Assembly: GCA_913043285.1 (NCBI GenBank) | Contig: CAJWML010000001.1 | Coordinates: forward strand, 186,001-250,000 | DNA: 64,000 nt | Direction of reading: 5' to 3' | Source of the DNA: CAKZNE01 sp002695025 | GTDB lineage: Bacteria; Bacteroidota; Bacteroidia; Flavobacteriales; Schleiferiaceae | Shown: positions 45,614 through 54,308 of the stretch, one piece after another | Numbering within the stretch: the first letter of the stretch is position 1 | How the letters are laid out: each line of letters begins with the position of its first letter | Notes under the pieces: model-generated | Told to the model about the DNA's origin: nothing | The model's database searches: none | The model's input: only the letters and a program-made list of their open reading frames with translations | Made by a program: the position numbers and the translations under genes

Positions 45614-46678
45614 CTACTCGTCTGCCCGCAACATCGCATCCCAGCCCTGGGCGGTCAGGCGGATGGCTTGATCATCACGGGTAAAGAGGTTGGCACCTTC
45701 TTCTTTGTCCACTACATGGCCGATGACCGTGAAATTGGGGTTGCCCTTGATCTTTTCGTAGTCCTGCAGGTCAATGGTAAAAAGAAGCTCGTAATCTTCT
45801 CCACCACTAAGGGCCACCGTAGTGGTAGTGAGGTTAAACTCTTCGCATAGTTTATATACGGAGGGGTCAATGGGGATCTTATCCTCATGCAAACGCATAC
45901 CAACGCCAGACTGACGACAAAGGTGGAGGATCTCAGAACTCAGTCCGTCCGACACATCGATCATGGAGGTTGGTTTAACCTCTAAAGCCGCCAGTATTTC
46001 GGGAACGTCCTTACGGGCTTCCGGCTTAAGCTGGCGCTGCAAAACGTATTCATAGCCTTCCAGGTTGGGTTGCATATTGCGGTCGGCTTCGTACACCGAT
46101 TTCTCACGCTCCAACAACTGCAGGCCCATGTAGGCACCCCCCAGGTCACCGGAAACCACCAGCAGGTCGGTAGCTTTAGCGCCCTTGCGGTACACAATGT
46201 CTTTTTCGTCCACCTGGCCAATAGCGGTAATGCTGATGATCAACCCGGAATAGGAAGAGGTGGTGTCACCCCCCACCAGGTCTACCTCGTATATATTGCA
46301 GGCAGCACGAATACCTTCATAGATCTTTTCAATGAACTCCGCACTAAAGCGGTTTGAAACCGCCAGGCTCACCGTAATTTGGGTAGGGCGGCCATTCATG
46401 GCGTAGATATCTGAAAGATTTACCACCACCGCCTTATACCCTAAATGCTGGGGAGGTACATAAGTGAGGTCAAAATGCACACCTTCCACCAGCATGTCGG
46501 TAGTAACCACCGTTTGTTTATCCAGCATCTCTATAACCGCTGCATCGTCACCCACTCCTTTTATGGAAGAGGCATTGCGCAATGGAAAGTCTTGGGTCAG
46601 CTTGTCGATCAATCCGAATTCACCTAACTCCGAAAGGGGAGTGAATTCTTCGTTCGTGTTTTCCTGGTTTTCGTTCAT
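45614..46678 (-). CDS. thiL: Thiamine-phosphate kinase
   Basis: Phosphorylates thiamine monophosphate to the active diphosphate. The 354-residue protein has the AIRS-like N-terminus (GEFGLIDKLTQDF, GVGDDAAVI), TTDMLVEGVHFD, LGYKAVVVNLSDIYAMNG, SGDLGGAYMGLQLL, and SMIDVSDGLSSEILHL. The end GWDAMLRADE is typical. Its -7 box ends only four bases before the ATG, so the mRNA is probably leaderless. Confidence 0.95.
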   Translation of the reverse strand: MNENQENTNEEFTPLSELGEFGLIDKLTQDFPLRNASSIKGVGDDAAVIEMLDKQTVVTTDMLVEGVHFDLTYVPPQHLGYKAVVVNLSDIYAMNGRPTQITVSLAVSNRFSAEFIEKIYEGIRAACNIYEVDLVGGDTTSSYSGLIISITAIGQVDEKDIVYRKGAKATDLLVVSGDLGGAYMGLQLLEREKSVYEADRNMQPNLEGYEYVLQRQLKPEARKDVPEILAALEVKPTSMIDVSDGLSSEILHLCRQSGVGMRLHEDKIPIDPSVYKLCEEFNLTTTTVALSGGEDYELLFTIDLQDYEKIKGNPNFTVIGHVVDKEEGANLFTRDDQAIRLTAQGWDAMLRADE

Positions 46679-46682
46679 GCCG

Positions 46683-46690
46683 CAAAATTA
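46683..46690 (-). promoter_or_regulatory. -7 promoter box of thiL, probable leaderless start
   Basis: Minus strand TAATTTTG, an exact TAnnTTTG match, separated from the thiL ATG by four bases (CGGC). Confidence 0.6.
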
Positions 46691-46750
46691 CCAAAAGGAA
46701 TCGGCCCATAGTCTCCCCCTTTATTCTATGGCGCCCTGAATCTTATTTAG

Positions 46751-46758
46751 TAATTTTG
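46751..46758 (+). promoter_or_regulatory. -7 promoter box of the suf operon
   Basis: Exact match TAATTTTG 28 bases before the first suf start codon at 46787; no clear -33 element. Confidence 0.55.
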
Positions 46759-46786
46759 CATTTATTTATACTAATTCTAAATCAAT

Positions 46787-47116
46787 ATGATAAAGGTTTC
46801 TGAATCAGCTAAAAAGAGGCTGGAAGCTTTGATGAGCGAAGAAGGACATGAGCTGAGCCAGTCATACGTACGCGTAGGCGTGTCCAGTGGAGGATGCAGC
46901 GGCCTTTCCTATAAACTGGATTTAGATACAGAAGTAAAGGAAAGCGATAAACTTTTTGAAGATCAGGGTGTACGTATCCTCGTAGATAAGAAAAGCTTCC
47001 TGTACCTTGTGGGAACTACCCTTGAGTATAGTGGCGGCCTTAATGGAAAGGGATTCAGCTTTAACAACCCCAACGCCTCACGCACCTGCGGCTGCGGAGA
47101 GAGTTTTGCTGTATAA
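46787..47116 (+). CDS. sufA: A-type iron-sulfur carrier (SufA/IscA-like)
   Basis: Receives iron-sulfur clusters from the SufBCD scaffold and passes them on. The 109-residue protein has the three conserved cysteines Cys37 (SGGCSGL), Cys101 and Cys103 (TCGCGESF). It begins the suf operon, 17 bases before sufB. The family name is secure; the exact subtype (SufA, IscA or ErpA) is inferred from context. Confidence 0.93.
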   Translation: MIKVSESAKKRLEALMSEEGHELSQSYVRVGVSSGGCSGLSYKLDLDTEVKESDKLFEDQGVRILVDKKSFLYLVGTTLEYSGGLNGKGFSFNNPNASRTCGCGESFAV

Positions 47117-47133
47117 ACGGAGAGAAAGGAATT

Positions 47134-48573
47134 ATGAGCGAAGAACAGTTATTAGAAGAAGTAACGGGGTCGGAATACAAATACGGCTTCTACACCAATA
47201 TAGAATCAGATAAAGCCCCTCCCGGGCTCAATGAGGAGATCATCCGCTTTATCTCGGCCAAGAAGAACGAACCGGAATGGATGACCGAATGGAGGCTGGA
47301 TGCCTATCATAAATGGGAGAAAATGAAAGAGCCCAATTGGGCCAACGTTCATTACCCTTCTCCTGATTTCCAAGCCATCTCCTACTACTCTGCCCCAAAA
47401 AAGAAAAAGACCCTGGACAGCCTGGATGAGGTGGACCCGGAACTTTTGAAAACCTTTGAAAAACTCGGCATTTCCCTGGATGAGCAAAAACGCCTGAGCG
47501 GGGTGGCTATGGATGTAGTAGTTGATTCCGTTTCGGTAAAAACTACCTTTAAAGAAAAGCTGGCTGAGCTCGGTATTATCTTCTGCTCGATTTCCGAAGC
47601 CATACAGGAACACCCGGAGCTGGTGCGTAAGTACATCGGCACGGTAGTTCCCAAATCCGATAACTTTTATGCGGCCCTCAATTCAGCGGTATTTACCGAT
47701 GGCTCTTTCTGCTACATCCCGAAAGGCGTTAGATGCCCCATGGAGCTGAGCACTTACTTCCGCATCAATGAAGCCGGCACGGGCCAGTTTGAGCGTACCC
47801 TGCTTATTGCCGATGAAGGCAGCTATGTAAGCTACCTGGAAGGCTGTACCGCACCCCAGCGCGATGAAAACCAACTGCACGCTGCGGTGGTGGAGCTCAT
47901 AGCTTTGGATAATGCCGAGATCAAATACTCCACCGTTCAGAACTGGTATCCCGGTGATAAGAACGGTAAAGGTGGGGTGTACAACTTTGTAACCAAGCGC
48001 GGTATCTGCGAGCGCAACGCCAAGATCTCCTGGACCCAGGTGGAGACCGGTTCTGCGGTAACCTGGAAATATCCTTCCTGCATTCTGAAAGGTGAGAATT
48101 CAGTAGGTGAATTTTATTCGGTAGCGGTTACCAACAATTACCAACAAGCCGATACCGGCACCAAGATGATCCACCTGGGCAAGAACACCAAAAGCACTAT
48201 CATCAGTAAAGGTATTTGTGCCGGAAAGAGCAATGGCAGTTACCGTGGGTTGGTGAAGATCGGCCCAAGAGCTGAGAATGCCCGGAACTTTTCGCAATGC
48301 GACTCACTATTGATGGGCAGCAGTTGCGGGTCCCACACTTTTCCTTACATCGAAACTAAAAACAAGACCGCCAAAGTGGAGCATGAGGCCACTACCTCCA
48401 AGATCGGGGAAGACCAGATCTTCTATTGCAATCAGAGAGGTATTGGAGAAGAAGAAGCCATCGCCCTTATTGTGAACGGCTACTGCAAGGACGTTCTGAA
48501 CCAGTTACCCATGGAGTTTGCCGTGGAAGCACAGAAATTGCTGGCGATTAGCTTGGAGGGATCGGTGGGTTAA
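47134..48573 (+). CDS. sufB: Fe-S cluster assembly protein SufB
   Basis: Scaffold subunit on which clusters form, in complex with SufC and SufD. The 479-residue protein has the expected length and the motifs YIPKGVRCPMELSTYFRIN, EGCTAPQRDENQLHAAVVE, and the C-terminal SSCGSHTFPYIE ... VEHEATTSKIGEDQIFY core. Between it and sufC lies an unrelated four-helix-bundle gene, which breaks the usual close sufB-sufC spacing. Confidence 0.97.
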   Translation: MSEEQLLEEVTGSEYKYGFYTNIESDKAPPGLNEEIIRFISAKKNEPEWMTEWRLDAYHKWEKMKEPNWANVHYPSPDFQAISYYSAPKKKKTLDSLDEVDPELLKTFEKLGISLDEQKRLSGVAMDVVVDSVSVKTTFKEKLAELGIIFCSISEAIQEHPELVRKYIGTVVPKSDNFYAALNSAVFTDGSFCYIPKGVRCPMELSTYFRINEAGTGQFERTLLIADEGSYVSYLEGCTAPQRDENQLHAAVVELIALDNAEIKYSTVQNWYPGDKNGKGGVYNFVTKRGICERNAKISWTQVETGSAVTWKYPSCILKGENSVGEFYSVAVTNNYQQADTGTKMIHLGKNTKSTIISKGICAGKSNGSYRGLVKIGPRAENARNFSQCDSLLMGSSCGSHTFPYIETKNKTAKVEHEATTSKIGEDQIFYCNQRGIGEEEAIALIVNGYCKDVLNQLPMEFAVEAQKLLAISLEGSVG

Positions 48574-48583
48574 TGCTCCTTGA

Positions 48584-48616
48584 GTTGCAAAGTCTTAAAG
48601 TTGTAAGGTTGTAAAG
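48584..48616 (+). repeat. Short direct repeats before the four-helix-bundle gene
   Basis: GTTGYAARG occurs three times (48584-48592, 48600-48608, 48608-48616) between the sufB stop and the next start. I recall similar runs next to such genes in Bacteroidota, as mobile or insertion-derived sequence; that link is from memory. Confidence 0.45.
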
Positions 48617-48624
48617 AACTGCAA

Positions 48625-49053
48625 ATGGGCAAAATCGAAAAGTTTGAGGATTTAAGAATATGGCAACAGGCCAGGGAGCTGTCACAGTGGTTCTTTCATT
48701 TAAAGAAGACCTCTGAACTTGGTTCTGACTTTAAATTATGTGGGCAAGCTGACCGGTCCATTGGTTCTGTTATGGACAATATCGCAGAAGGATTTGAGCG
48801 TAATGGCAAAAGAGAATTTCTGAACTTTCTTTCCATAGCCAAAGGTTCGGCTGGTGAATTCCGTTCTCAACTTTACCGGATTTACGATAGAATTTACATC
48901 AACGAAAAGGAATTGAATCAAAAACTGGAGTCTTGCGAGCAATTGAGCAAAGGCATAAGCTCCTTCATGAATTACATAGCTTCAACTGAACTTCCGGGAT
49001 GGAAGTTTCGCGAAGAGCAGCAAGAATATAAAAGGCAGGAAGAAAGGCCTTAA
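48625..49053 (+). CDS. Four-helix-bundle protein (23S rRNA intervening-sequence family)
   Basis: A 142-residue protein of the S23/IVP family, first found encoded in intervening sequences of 23S rRNA genes and common as stand-alone genes in Bacteroidota. Motifs are FEDLRIWQQARELS near the N-terminus, and GSVMDNIAEGFERNGKREFL, FLSIAKGSAGEFRSQL in the middle. Function is unknown. It is inserted between sufB and sufC on the same strand and is flanked by short repeats (48584-48616 and 49050-49079). It has no terminator, so the operon may read through. Confidence 0.92.
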   Translation: MGKIEKFEDLRIWQQARELSQWFFHLKKTSELGSDFKLCGQADRSIGSVMDNIAEGFERNGKREFLNFLSIAKGSAGEFRSQLYRIYDRIYINEKELNQKLESCEQLSKGISSFMNYIASTELPGWKFREEQQEYKRQEERP

Positions 49054-49079
49054 AACATTGAATCTTTAAAACATTAGAA
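49050..49079 (+). repeat. Short direct repeats after the four-helix-bundle gene
   Basis: TTAAAACATTGAA (49050-49062) and TTTAAAACATTAGAA (49065-49079) lie between the gene's stop and sufC. A related segment TTTTAACATTGAAC occurs at 53920-53932 in the sufE-sufT gap. Confidence 0.45.
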
Positions 49080-49085
49080 CCAATA

Positions 49086-49841
<756 letters not shown>

Positions 49842-49858
49842 TCCCAAAAAACCAGGCT

Positions 49859-51178
49859 GTGGAGCAACTCAAGGATAAATTAGAATCGTCATTCATCATA
49901 TTTGAGAACGAACTGAACGGACAGGCCAAAACGCCTATCCATAAGGTTCGGCAAAAGGCCTTTAAGACCTTTGAGAAAAAAGGCTTTCCCACTAAACGGG
50001 ATGAGGAGTGGAAATACACCAACCTGAGACCCATTCTCAAACACGATTACCGTATTTTTCAAAAGGGTGAGAACGTTATTGACTTTAAGGATATCAGACG
50101 CTACTTCCTCAGCGATATGGATACCTACAAAGTGGTATTTGTGGACGGGGTTTTCAGCTCATGGCTGAGTGAAACCACCCACCAGCGTTTTGACATCTGC
50201 ACCTTTAATAGTATGATGCAGAAGTCTCCGGAAATAGTGGAAGAATATTTTAACAAAGCCCTTCCGCAGGAAGAATCGCTGGGCGCCATTAATACGGCTT
50301 TTGCCCATGAAGGAGCGTTCATTCGCATCAAAAAAGGCCAAACGGTAGATAAACCCGTAGAAGTTGTATTCTTTACCACCAGCCAGGACAAAGAGGTTAT
50401 GATGCAACCCCGCAACCTGGTGATCGTAGAGGAAAATGCAGAAGTACAAATACTGGAGCGCCATCAATCGCTCAGTGAACTCCCGGTGTTTACCAATTCC
50501 GTTACGGAGATCTTTGCGCATAAATCTTCAAGACTGTACTACTACAAGGTTCAGAATGACAACCTGGAGGCTTCCCTGATCGATAACACCTCAGTTATTC
50601 AGCATGAGCAGAGCAATGTATCCATCGGTACCTTTTCCTTCGGAAATAAGTTTGTGCGCAACAACCTCAACATTTTCCTGAAGGGTGAGCATACCGAAAC
50701 CAATATGGATGGTATTACCATTATTGGTGACGACCAACTGGTGGATCATCACACTTTGGTGGATCACAAGATCCCCAATTGTCACAGCAGCGAGCTGTAT
50801 AAAGGAATATATGACGGCTCGGCCCATGGTGTTTTCAACGGTAAGGTGATGGTACACCCACATGCTCAGAAGACCAACGCCTTCCAGGAAAACAACAACA
50901 TCCTGTTAACAGACAAGGCTTCCATTGACACCAAGCCACAGCTGGAGATCTATGCCGATGATGTGCAGTGTTCACATGGCTGTACCATCGGTCAGCTGGA
51001 TGAAGATGCGCTTTTTTACCTGCAATCCCGGGGTATCCCGGAAAAGGAAGGAAAAGCATTGCTGCTGTATGCCTTTGCCAACGATGGCCTGCGGAACGTG
51101 AAGATCTCCGGGCTGCGCAAAAAGCTTAATAAGCAAATAGCCCAAAAGCTGGGTGTAAACCTGGATTTTGAATTATAA
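49859..51178 (+). CDS. sufD: Fe-S cluster assembly protein SufD
   Basis: Scaffold partner of SufB, 439 residues. The start is a GTG (49859). The C-terminal core is clear: DHHTLVDHKIPNCHSSELYKG, GVFNGKVMVHPHAQKTNAFQ and QCSHGCTIGQLDEDALFYLQ. Its stop overlaps the sufS start (TAATG), showing translational coupling. Confidence 0.95.
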   Translation: MEQLKDKLESSFIIFENELNGQAKTPIHKVRQKAFKTFEKKGFPTKRDEEWKYTNLRPILKHDYRIFQKGENVIDFKDIRRYFLSDMDTYKVVFVDGVFSSWLSETTHQRFDICTFNSMMQKSPEIVEEYFNKALPQEESLGAINTAFAHEGAFIRIKKGQTVDKPVEVVFFTTSQDKEVMMQPRNLVIVEENAEVQILERHQSLSELPVFTNSVTEIFAHKSSRLYYYKVQNDNLEASLIDNTSVIQHEQSNVSIGTFSFGNKFVRNNLNIFLKGEHTETNMDGITIIGDDQLVDHHTLVDHKIPNCHSSELYKGIYDGSAHGVFNGKVMVHPHAQKTNAFQENNNILLTDKASIDTKPQLEIYADDVQCSHGCTIGQLDEDALFYLQSRGIPEKEGKALLLYAFANDGLRNVKISGLRKKLNKQIAQKLGVNLDFEL

Positions 51179-52422
51179 TGAGCATTTCCCTCGATACAAA
51201 AACTTTTAACGTTGAGAAGATCCGGGAAGAATTCCCCATTCTTCACCAAAAGGTGAATGGCCGGCCGCTGGTGTATTTTGATAATGCTGCCACCACCCAA
51301 AAGCCTAAGGCAGTTATTGATGCCATCAGCCGGTATTATTCCACCATAAACAGCAACGTTCACCGTGGGGTACATCACCTCAGCCAATTGGCCACCCAGG
51401 CTATGGAGGATAGCCGCCTTACTTTGCAAAAACACATTAATGCCCGTGAATCCTATGAGGTTATTTTTACCCAGGGTACTACAGACAGCATAAACCTGGT
51501 GGCCATTGCCCTGCAGCGCAGCGGACTCATCAAGTCCGGTGATGAGATCATGGTCTCTGCCCTGGAACATCACAGCAATATCGTTCCCTGGCAAATGCTC
51601 TGTGAGCAATCCGGTGCACGTTTGGTTGTCATCCCCATGAACGAAAAGGGAGAACTTTCCGTAGAAGAATACCGGGCACTGCTCAACGAAAAAACCCGCC
51701 TGGTGGCATTCAACCATATCTCCAATGCTTTGGGAACGGTAAACCCGGTTAAAGAGATGGTAAAGATGGCCCATAATGTGGATGCCCTTACCTTTATTGA
51801 CGGAGCCCAGGCCACACCGCACATGGCCGTTGATGTGCAGCATCTCGATACCGATTTTTACGCCCTCAGCGGACACAAGGTATACGGCCCAACCGGCATT
51901 GGTGTGCTTTACGGTAAGGAGGATATCCTGGAAAAACTTGCACCCTATCGTGGCGGTGGTGAGATGATCGAGAGCGTGTCTTTTGAAAAGACTACCTATG
52001 CTGGCTTACCCCATAAATTTGAGGCAGGCACTCCTCATATTGAAGGCGCCATTGTACTGGGCACAGCCATCGATTTCCTGAATGAAGTGGGTGTGGAGAA
52101 TATTGCGGCTCATGAAGCTGATCTGGTACACTATGGAATAGAGCGTCTTAGCAGCGTGGAAGGCATGCGTTTTATCGGTGAGGCGCGTAACCGGGCCGGG
52201 CTCATTTCCTTTGTAATAGAAGGCGTTCATCCTTATGATGTTGGGGTGCTCCTGGATAAAATGGGCATTGCCCTGCGCACTGGTCACCACTGTGCACAAC
52301 CGGTTATGGCCTATTACAAGATTCCCGGAACTTTACGCGCCTCCTTTGCCATGTACAATACCAGGGCGGAGATCGATCTGATGATGGAAGGCCTGGAGAA
52401 AGCGCTTCAGATGCTGCGTTAA
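51178..52422 (+). CDS. sufS: Cysteine desulfurase SufS
   Basis: PLP enzyme that removes sulfur from cysteine for cluster assembly, 414 residues. PLP lysine is Lys234 (SGHKVYGPTG) and the persulfide-forming cysteine is Cys372 (TGHHCAQP). The N-terminus NVEKIREEFPIL and the HRGVHHLSQLAT segment are typical of the SufS subgroup. Partner SufE lies two genes downstream. Confidence 0.97.
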   Translation: MSISLDTKTFNVEKIREEFPILHQKVNGRPLVYFDNAATTQKPKAVIDAISRYYSTINSNVHRGVHHLSQLATQAMEDSRLTLQKHINARESYEVIFTQGTTDSINLVAIALQRSGLIKSGDEIMVSALEHHSNIVPWQMLCEQSGARLVVIPMNEKGELSVEEYRALLNEKTRLVAFNHISNALGTVNPVKEMVKMAHNVDALTFIDGAQATPHMAVDVQHLDTDFYALSGHKVYGPTGIGVLYGKEDILEKLAPYRGGGEMIESVSFEKTTYAGLPHKFEAGTPHIEGAIVLGTAIDFLNEVGVENIAAHEADLVHYGIERLSSVEGMRFIGEARNRAGLISFVIEGVHPYDVGVLLDKMGIALRTGHHCAQPVMAYYKIPGTLRASFAMYNTRAEIDLMMEGLEKALQMLR

Positions 52423-52443
52423 TTTACACCTTACCTTTACCCC

Positions 52444-53361
52444 ATGAAAAAGTGGATCCTCAAGGCCGTTATCCAGAAAGCGATCTCCTGGTTACCGGCC
52501 AGCCAGAATATCAATTTCCTGTTCCAGAAATATGTTACCAAAGGAGTACGCCTTTCGGACCAATATTTCACCGATAAGCTGGTACACGCTTCGGATCACC
52601 TGATGTATTTTCAGAATTACCGTAAAACCGAAAGTTTTAAAGCCCTGGAACTGGGAAGCGGCTGGTACCCCGTAATTCCGGTTGCTCTGTTTCTGGGCGG
52701 TGCCGATGAAGTGGTTTCCATTGATGTGAGTGCCCTGATGAAGCGTAAAGGTATCCTTGAAACCGTTCAGAAGTTTCTCAGCTGGCAGGAACAAGGAAAA
52801 CTGAAGGACCTGGAACCCTATATACAGGCAGAGCGTCTGGAAGCCCTGAAAAAATTGAATAACCCGGCACTGAGTGGCGCGCAACTCCTTGAAGGTTTAA
52901 AGCTTACCCTCCAGGTACGCGATGCACGGAAAACGGGTTTTGAGGAAAACCATTACGACCTGATTTGTAGCAACAATACCTTTGAGCACATCTACCCGAA
53001 CATATTACTGCCTATCCTGAAGGAATTCCAGCGCATTCTCAAACCAGGCGGTGTCATGAGTCACTTCATCGACATGTCAGATCACTTTGCCCACCTGGAT
53101 GACTCTATATCCATTTACAACTTCCTGCGTTACAGCGAAAAGGAATGGGCCCGTATTGATAATAACGTACAACCTCAAAACCGCCTGCGCCTGAAGGATT
53201 ATCGGGAAATGTACCAACAATCGGGCATTGACATCATCAATGAAAATTACCGTCCCGGCTCGGTGGAGGTTGTAGAGCAAACGGAACTGCACCCGGATTA
53301 TACCAGTTACACTTCCGAAGAAATTGCCATCAGTCACGCTCACCTGGTGAGTACCAAATAG
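52444..53361 (+). CDS. Class I SAM-dependent methyltransferase
   Basis: A 305-residue methyltransferase inserted between sufS and sufE. SAM motif I is ALELGSGWYPVIP near residue 65, then VVSIDVS, DLICSNNTFEHI (motif IV region) and RILKPGGVMSHFID. Substrate is unknown. A weak box (TACCTTTA) lies before its ATG, so it may also have its own transcription. Its position suggests read-through with suf genes but not necessarily a role in cluster assembly. Confidence 0.88.
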   Translation: MKKWILKAVIQKAISWLPASQNINFLFQKYVTKGVRLSDQYFTDKLVHASDHLMYFQNYRKTESFKALELGSGWYPVIPVALFLGGADEVVSIDVSALMKRKGILETVQKFLSWQEQGKLKDLEPYIQAERLEALKKLNNPALSGAQLLEGLKLTLQVRDARKTGFEENHYDLICSNNTFEHIYPNILLPILKEFQRILKPGGVMSHFIDMSDHFAHLDDSISIYNFLRYSEKEWARIDNNVQPQNRLRLKDYREMYQQSGIDIINENYRPGSVEVVEQTELHPDYTSYTSEEIAISHAHLVSTK

Positions 53362-53450
53362 ATAAACCCTTTATCTCATCTTAAGTACCTTCTATGAACT
53401 TTGGTGAGGCGGTTACTCTTTAAGATATTTGCAAAAGATTATTGGAACTT

Positions 53451-53867
53451 ATGACCATACGTGAAACGCAGGAGGATATAGTAGATGAGTTCGGGATGTT
53501 TACGGACTGGATGGAGAAGTATGAATACCTCATTGAACTGGGTAAGTCATTGCCGCTCATCGATGAACAGTACAAGACCGAAGACAATCTCATTAAAGGC
53601 TGCCAGAGCCAGGTATGGCTGCATGCCGAACATGAAAACGGCAAAGTAAAGTATACGGCTGATAGTGATGCCATCCTTACCAAGGGGCTGATTGCTCTGA
53701 TGATCCGCGTTTTAAGCAACCATAAACCGGAAGAGATCGTAAAGGCCGACATGAGCTTTATTGACGAGGTAGGCTTGAAAGAACACCTTTCTCCTACCCG
53801 CGCCAATGGCCTGGCCAGCATGATCAAACAAATGAAATTTTATGCATTGGCCTTGCAGGCCAGGTAG
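53451..53867 (+). CDS. sufE: Cysteine desulfuration protein SufE
   Basis: Accepts persulfide from SufS. The 138-residue protein starts at the ATG 53451 (MTIRETQEDIVDEF), nine bases inside a TTG-extended frame. The active Cys51 sits in LIKGCQSQVW, the same position as in E. coli. A variant -7 box (GATATTTG) lies about 20 bases upstream. Confidence 0.95.
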   Translation: MTIRETQEDIVDEFGMFTDWMEKYEYLIELGKSLPLIDEQYKTEDNLIKGCQSQVWLHAEHENGKVKYTADSDAILTKGLIALMIRVLSNHKPEEIVKADMSFIDEVGLKEHLSPTRANGLASMIKQMKFYALALQAR

Positions 53868-53872
53868 CTGAA

Positions 53873-53932
53873 AGTTGAAGGTTATATGTTCAAAGTTTTT
53901 CCAACCTTCAATCTTAAACTTTTAACATTGAA
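53873..53932 (+). repeat. Inverted repeat in the sufE-sufT gap
   Basis: TTGAAGGTT (53875-53883) and AACCTTCAA (53903-53911) form a nine-pair stem with a 19-base loop, followed by TTTTAACATTGAAC. Such GTTGAA/TTGAAC sequences resemble the flanks of the four-helix-bundle gene at 49050-49079. Confidence 0.5.
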
Positions 53933-53941
53933 CTAAAAGAA

Positions 53942-54262
53942 ATGACAGACGCAGAATTACAGGCAGTAGGTGAACAGGTAGTAGAAGTTCTGCGCACCAT
54001 ATACGACCCTGAAATACCGGTGGATATTTACGAGCTGGGACTTATTTACGATGTTCAGGTAAGCAGTGACCTGGATATTAAGATACTGATGACCCTTACT
54101 TCTCCCAATTGCCCGGTAGCTGAATCCTTACCCGAGGAGGTAAAGGAGAGAGTGCGCTCCATAGGCGATGTGCAGGAGGTGGAAGTGGAGATAACCTTTG
54201 ATCCGCCCTGGACCAAGGACATGATGAGTGAGGAAGCAAAGCTGGAACTGGGTTTTTTATAA
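53942..54262 (+). CDS. sufT: SUF system Fe-S cluster assembly protein (DUF59/SufT-like)
   Basis: A 106-residue MIP18/DUF59 protein. Motifs are TIYDPEIPVDIYELGLIYDV, TLTSPNCPVAESLPEEV, with the conserved reactive Cys in SPNCP, and DPPWTKDMMSEEAKLELG at the end. In the family it assists cluster maturation or transfer. Last gene of the suf cluster. Confidence 0.93.
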   Translation: MTDAELQAVGEQVVEVLRTIYDPEIPVDIYELGLIYDVQVSSDLDIKILMTLTSPNCPVAESLPEEVKERVRSIGDVQEVEVEITFDPPWTKDMMSEEAKLELGFL

Positions 54263-54267
54263 TAGTG

Positions 54268-54275
54268 TACATTTG
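54268..54275 (+). promoter_or_regulatory. -7 promoter box TACATTTG
   Basis: Exact TAnnTTTG match 33 bases before the HMG-CoA synthase ATG at 54309, separating it from the suf operon. Confidence 0.55.
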
Positions 54276-54308
54276 ACACTATGTGAACAATAACCTTATT
54301 CCACTTTC

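Noticed and set aside
51016..51876. 286-codon open frame antisense to sufD/sufS
   Set aside because: It crosses the junction of two certain genes and has no protein-like motifs.
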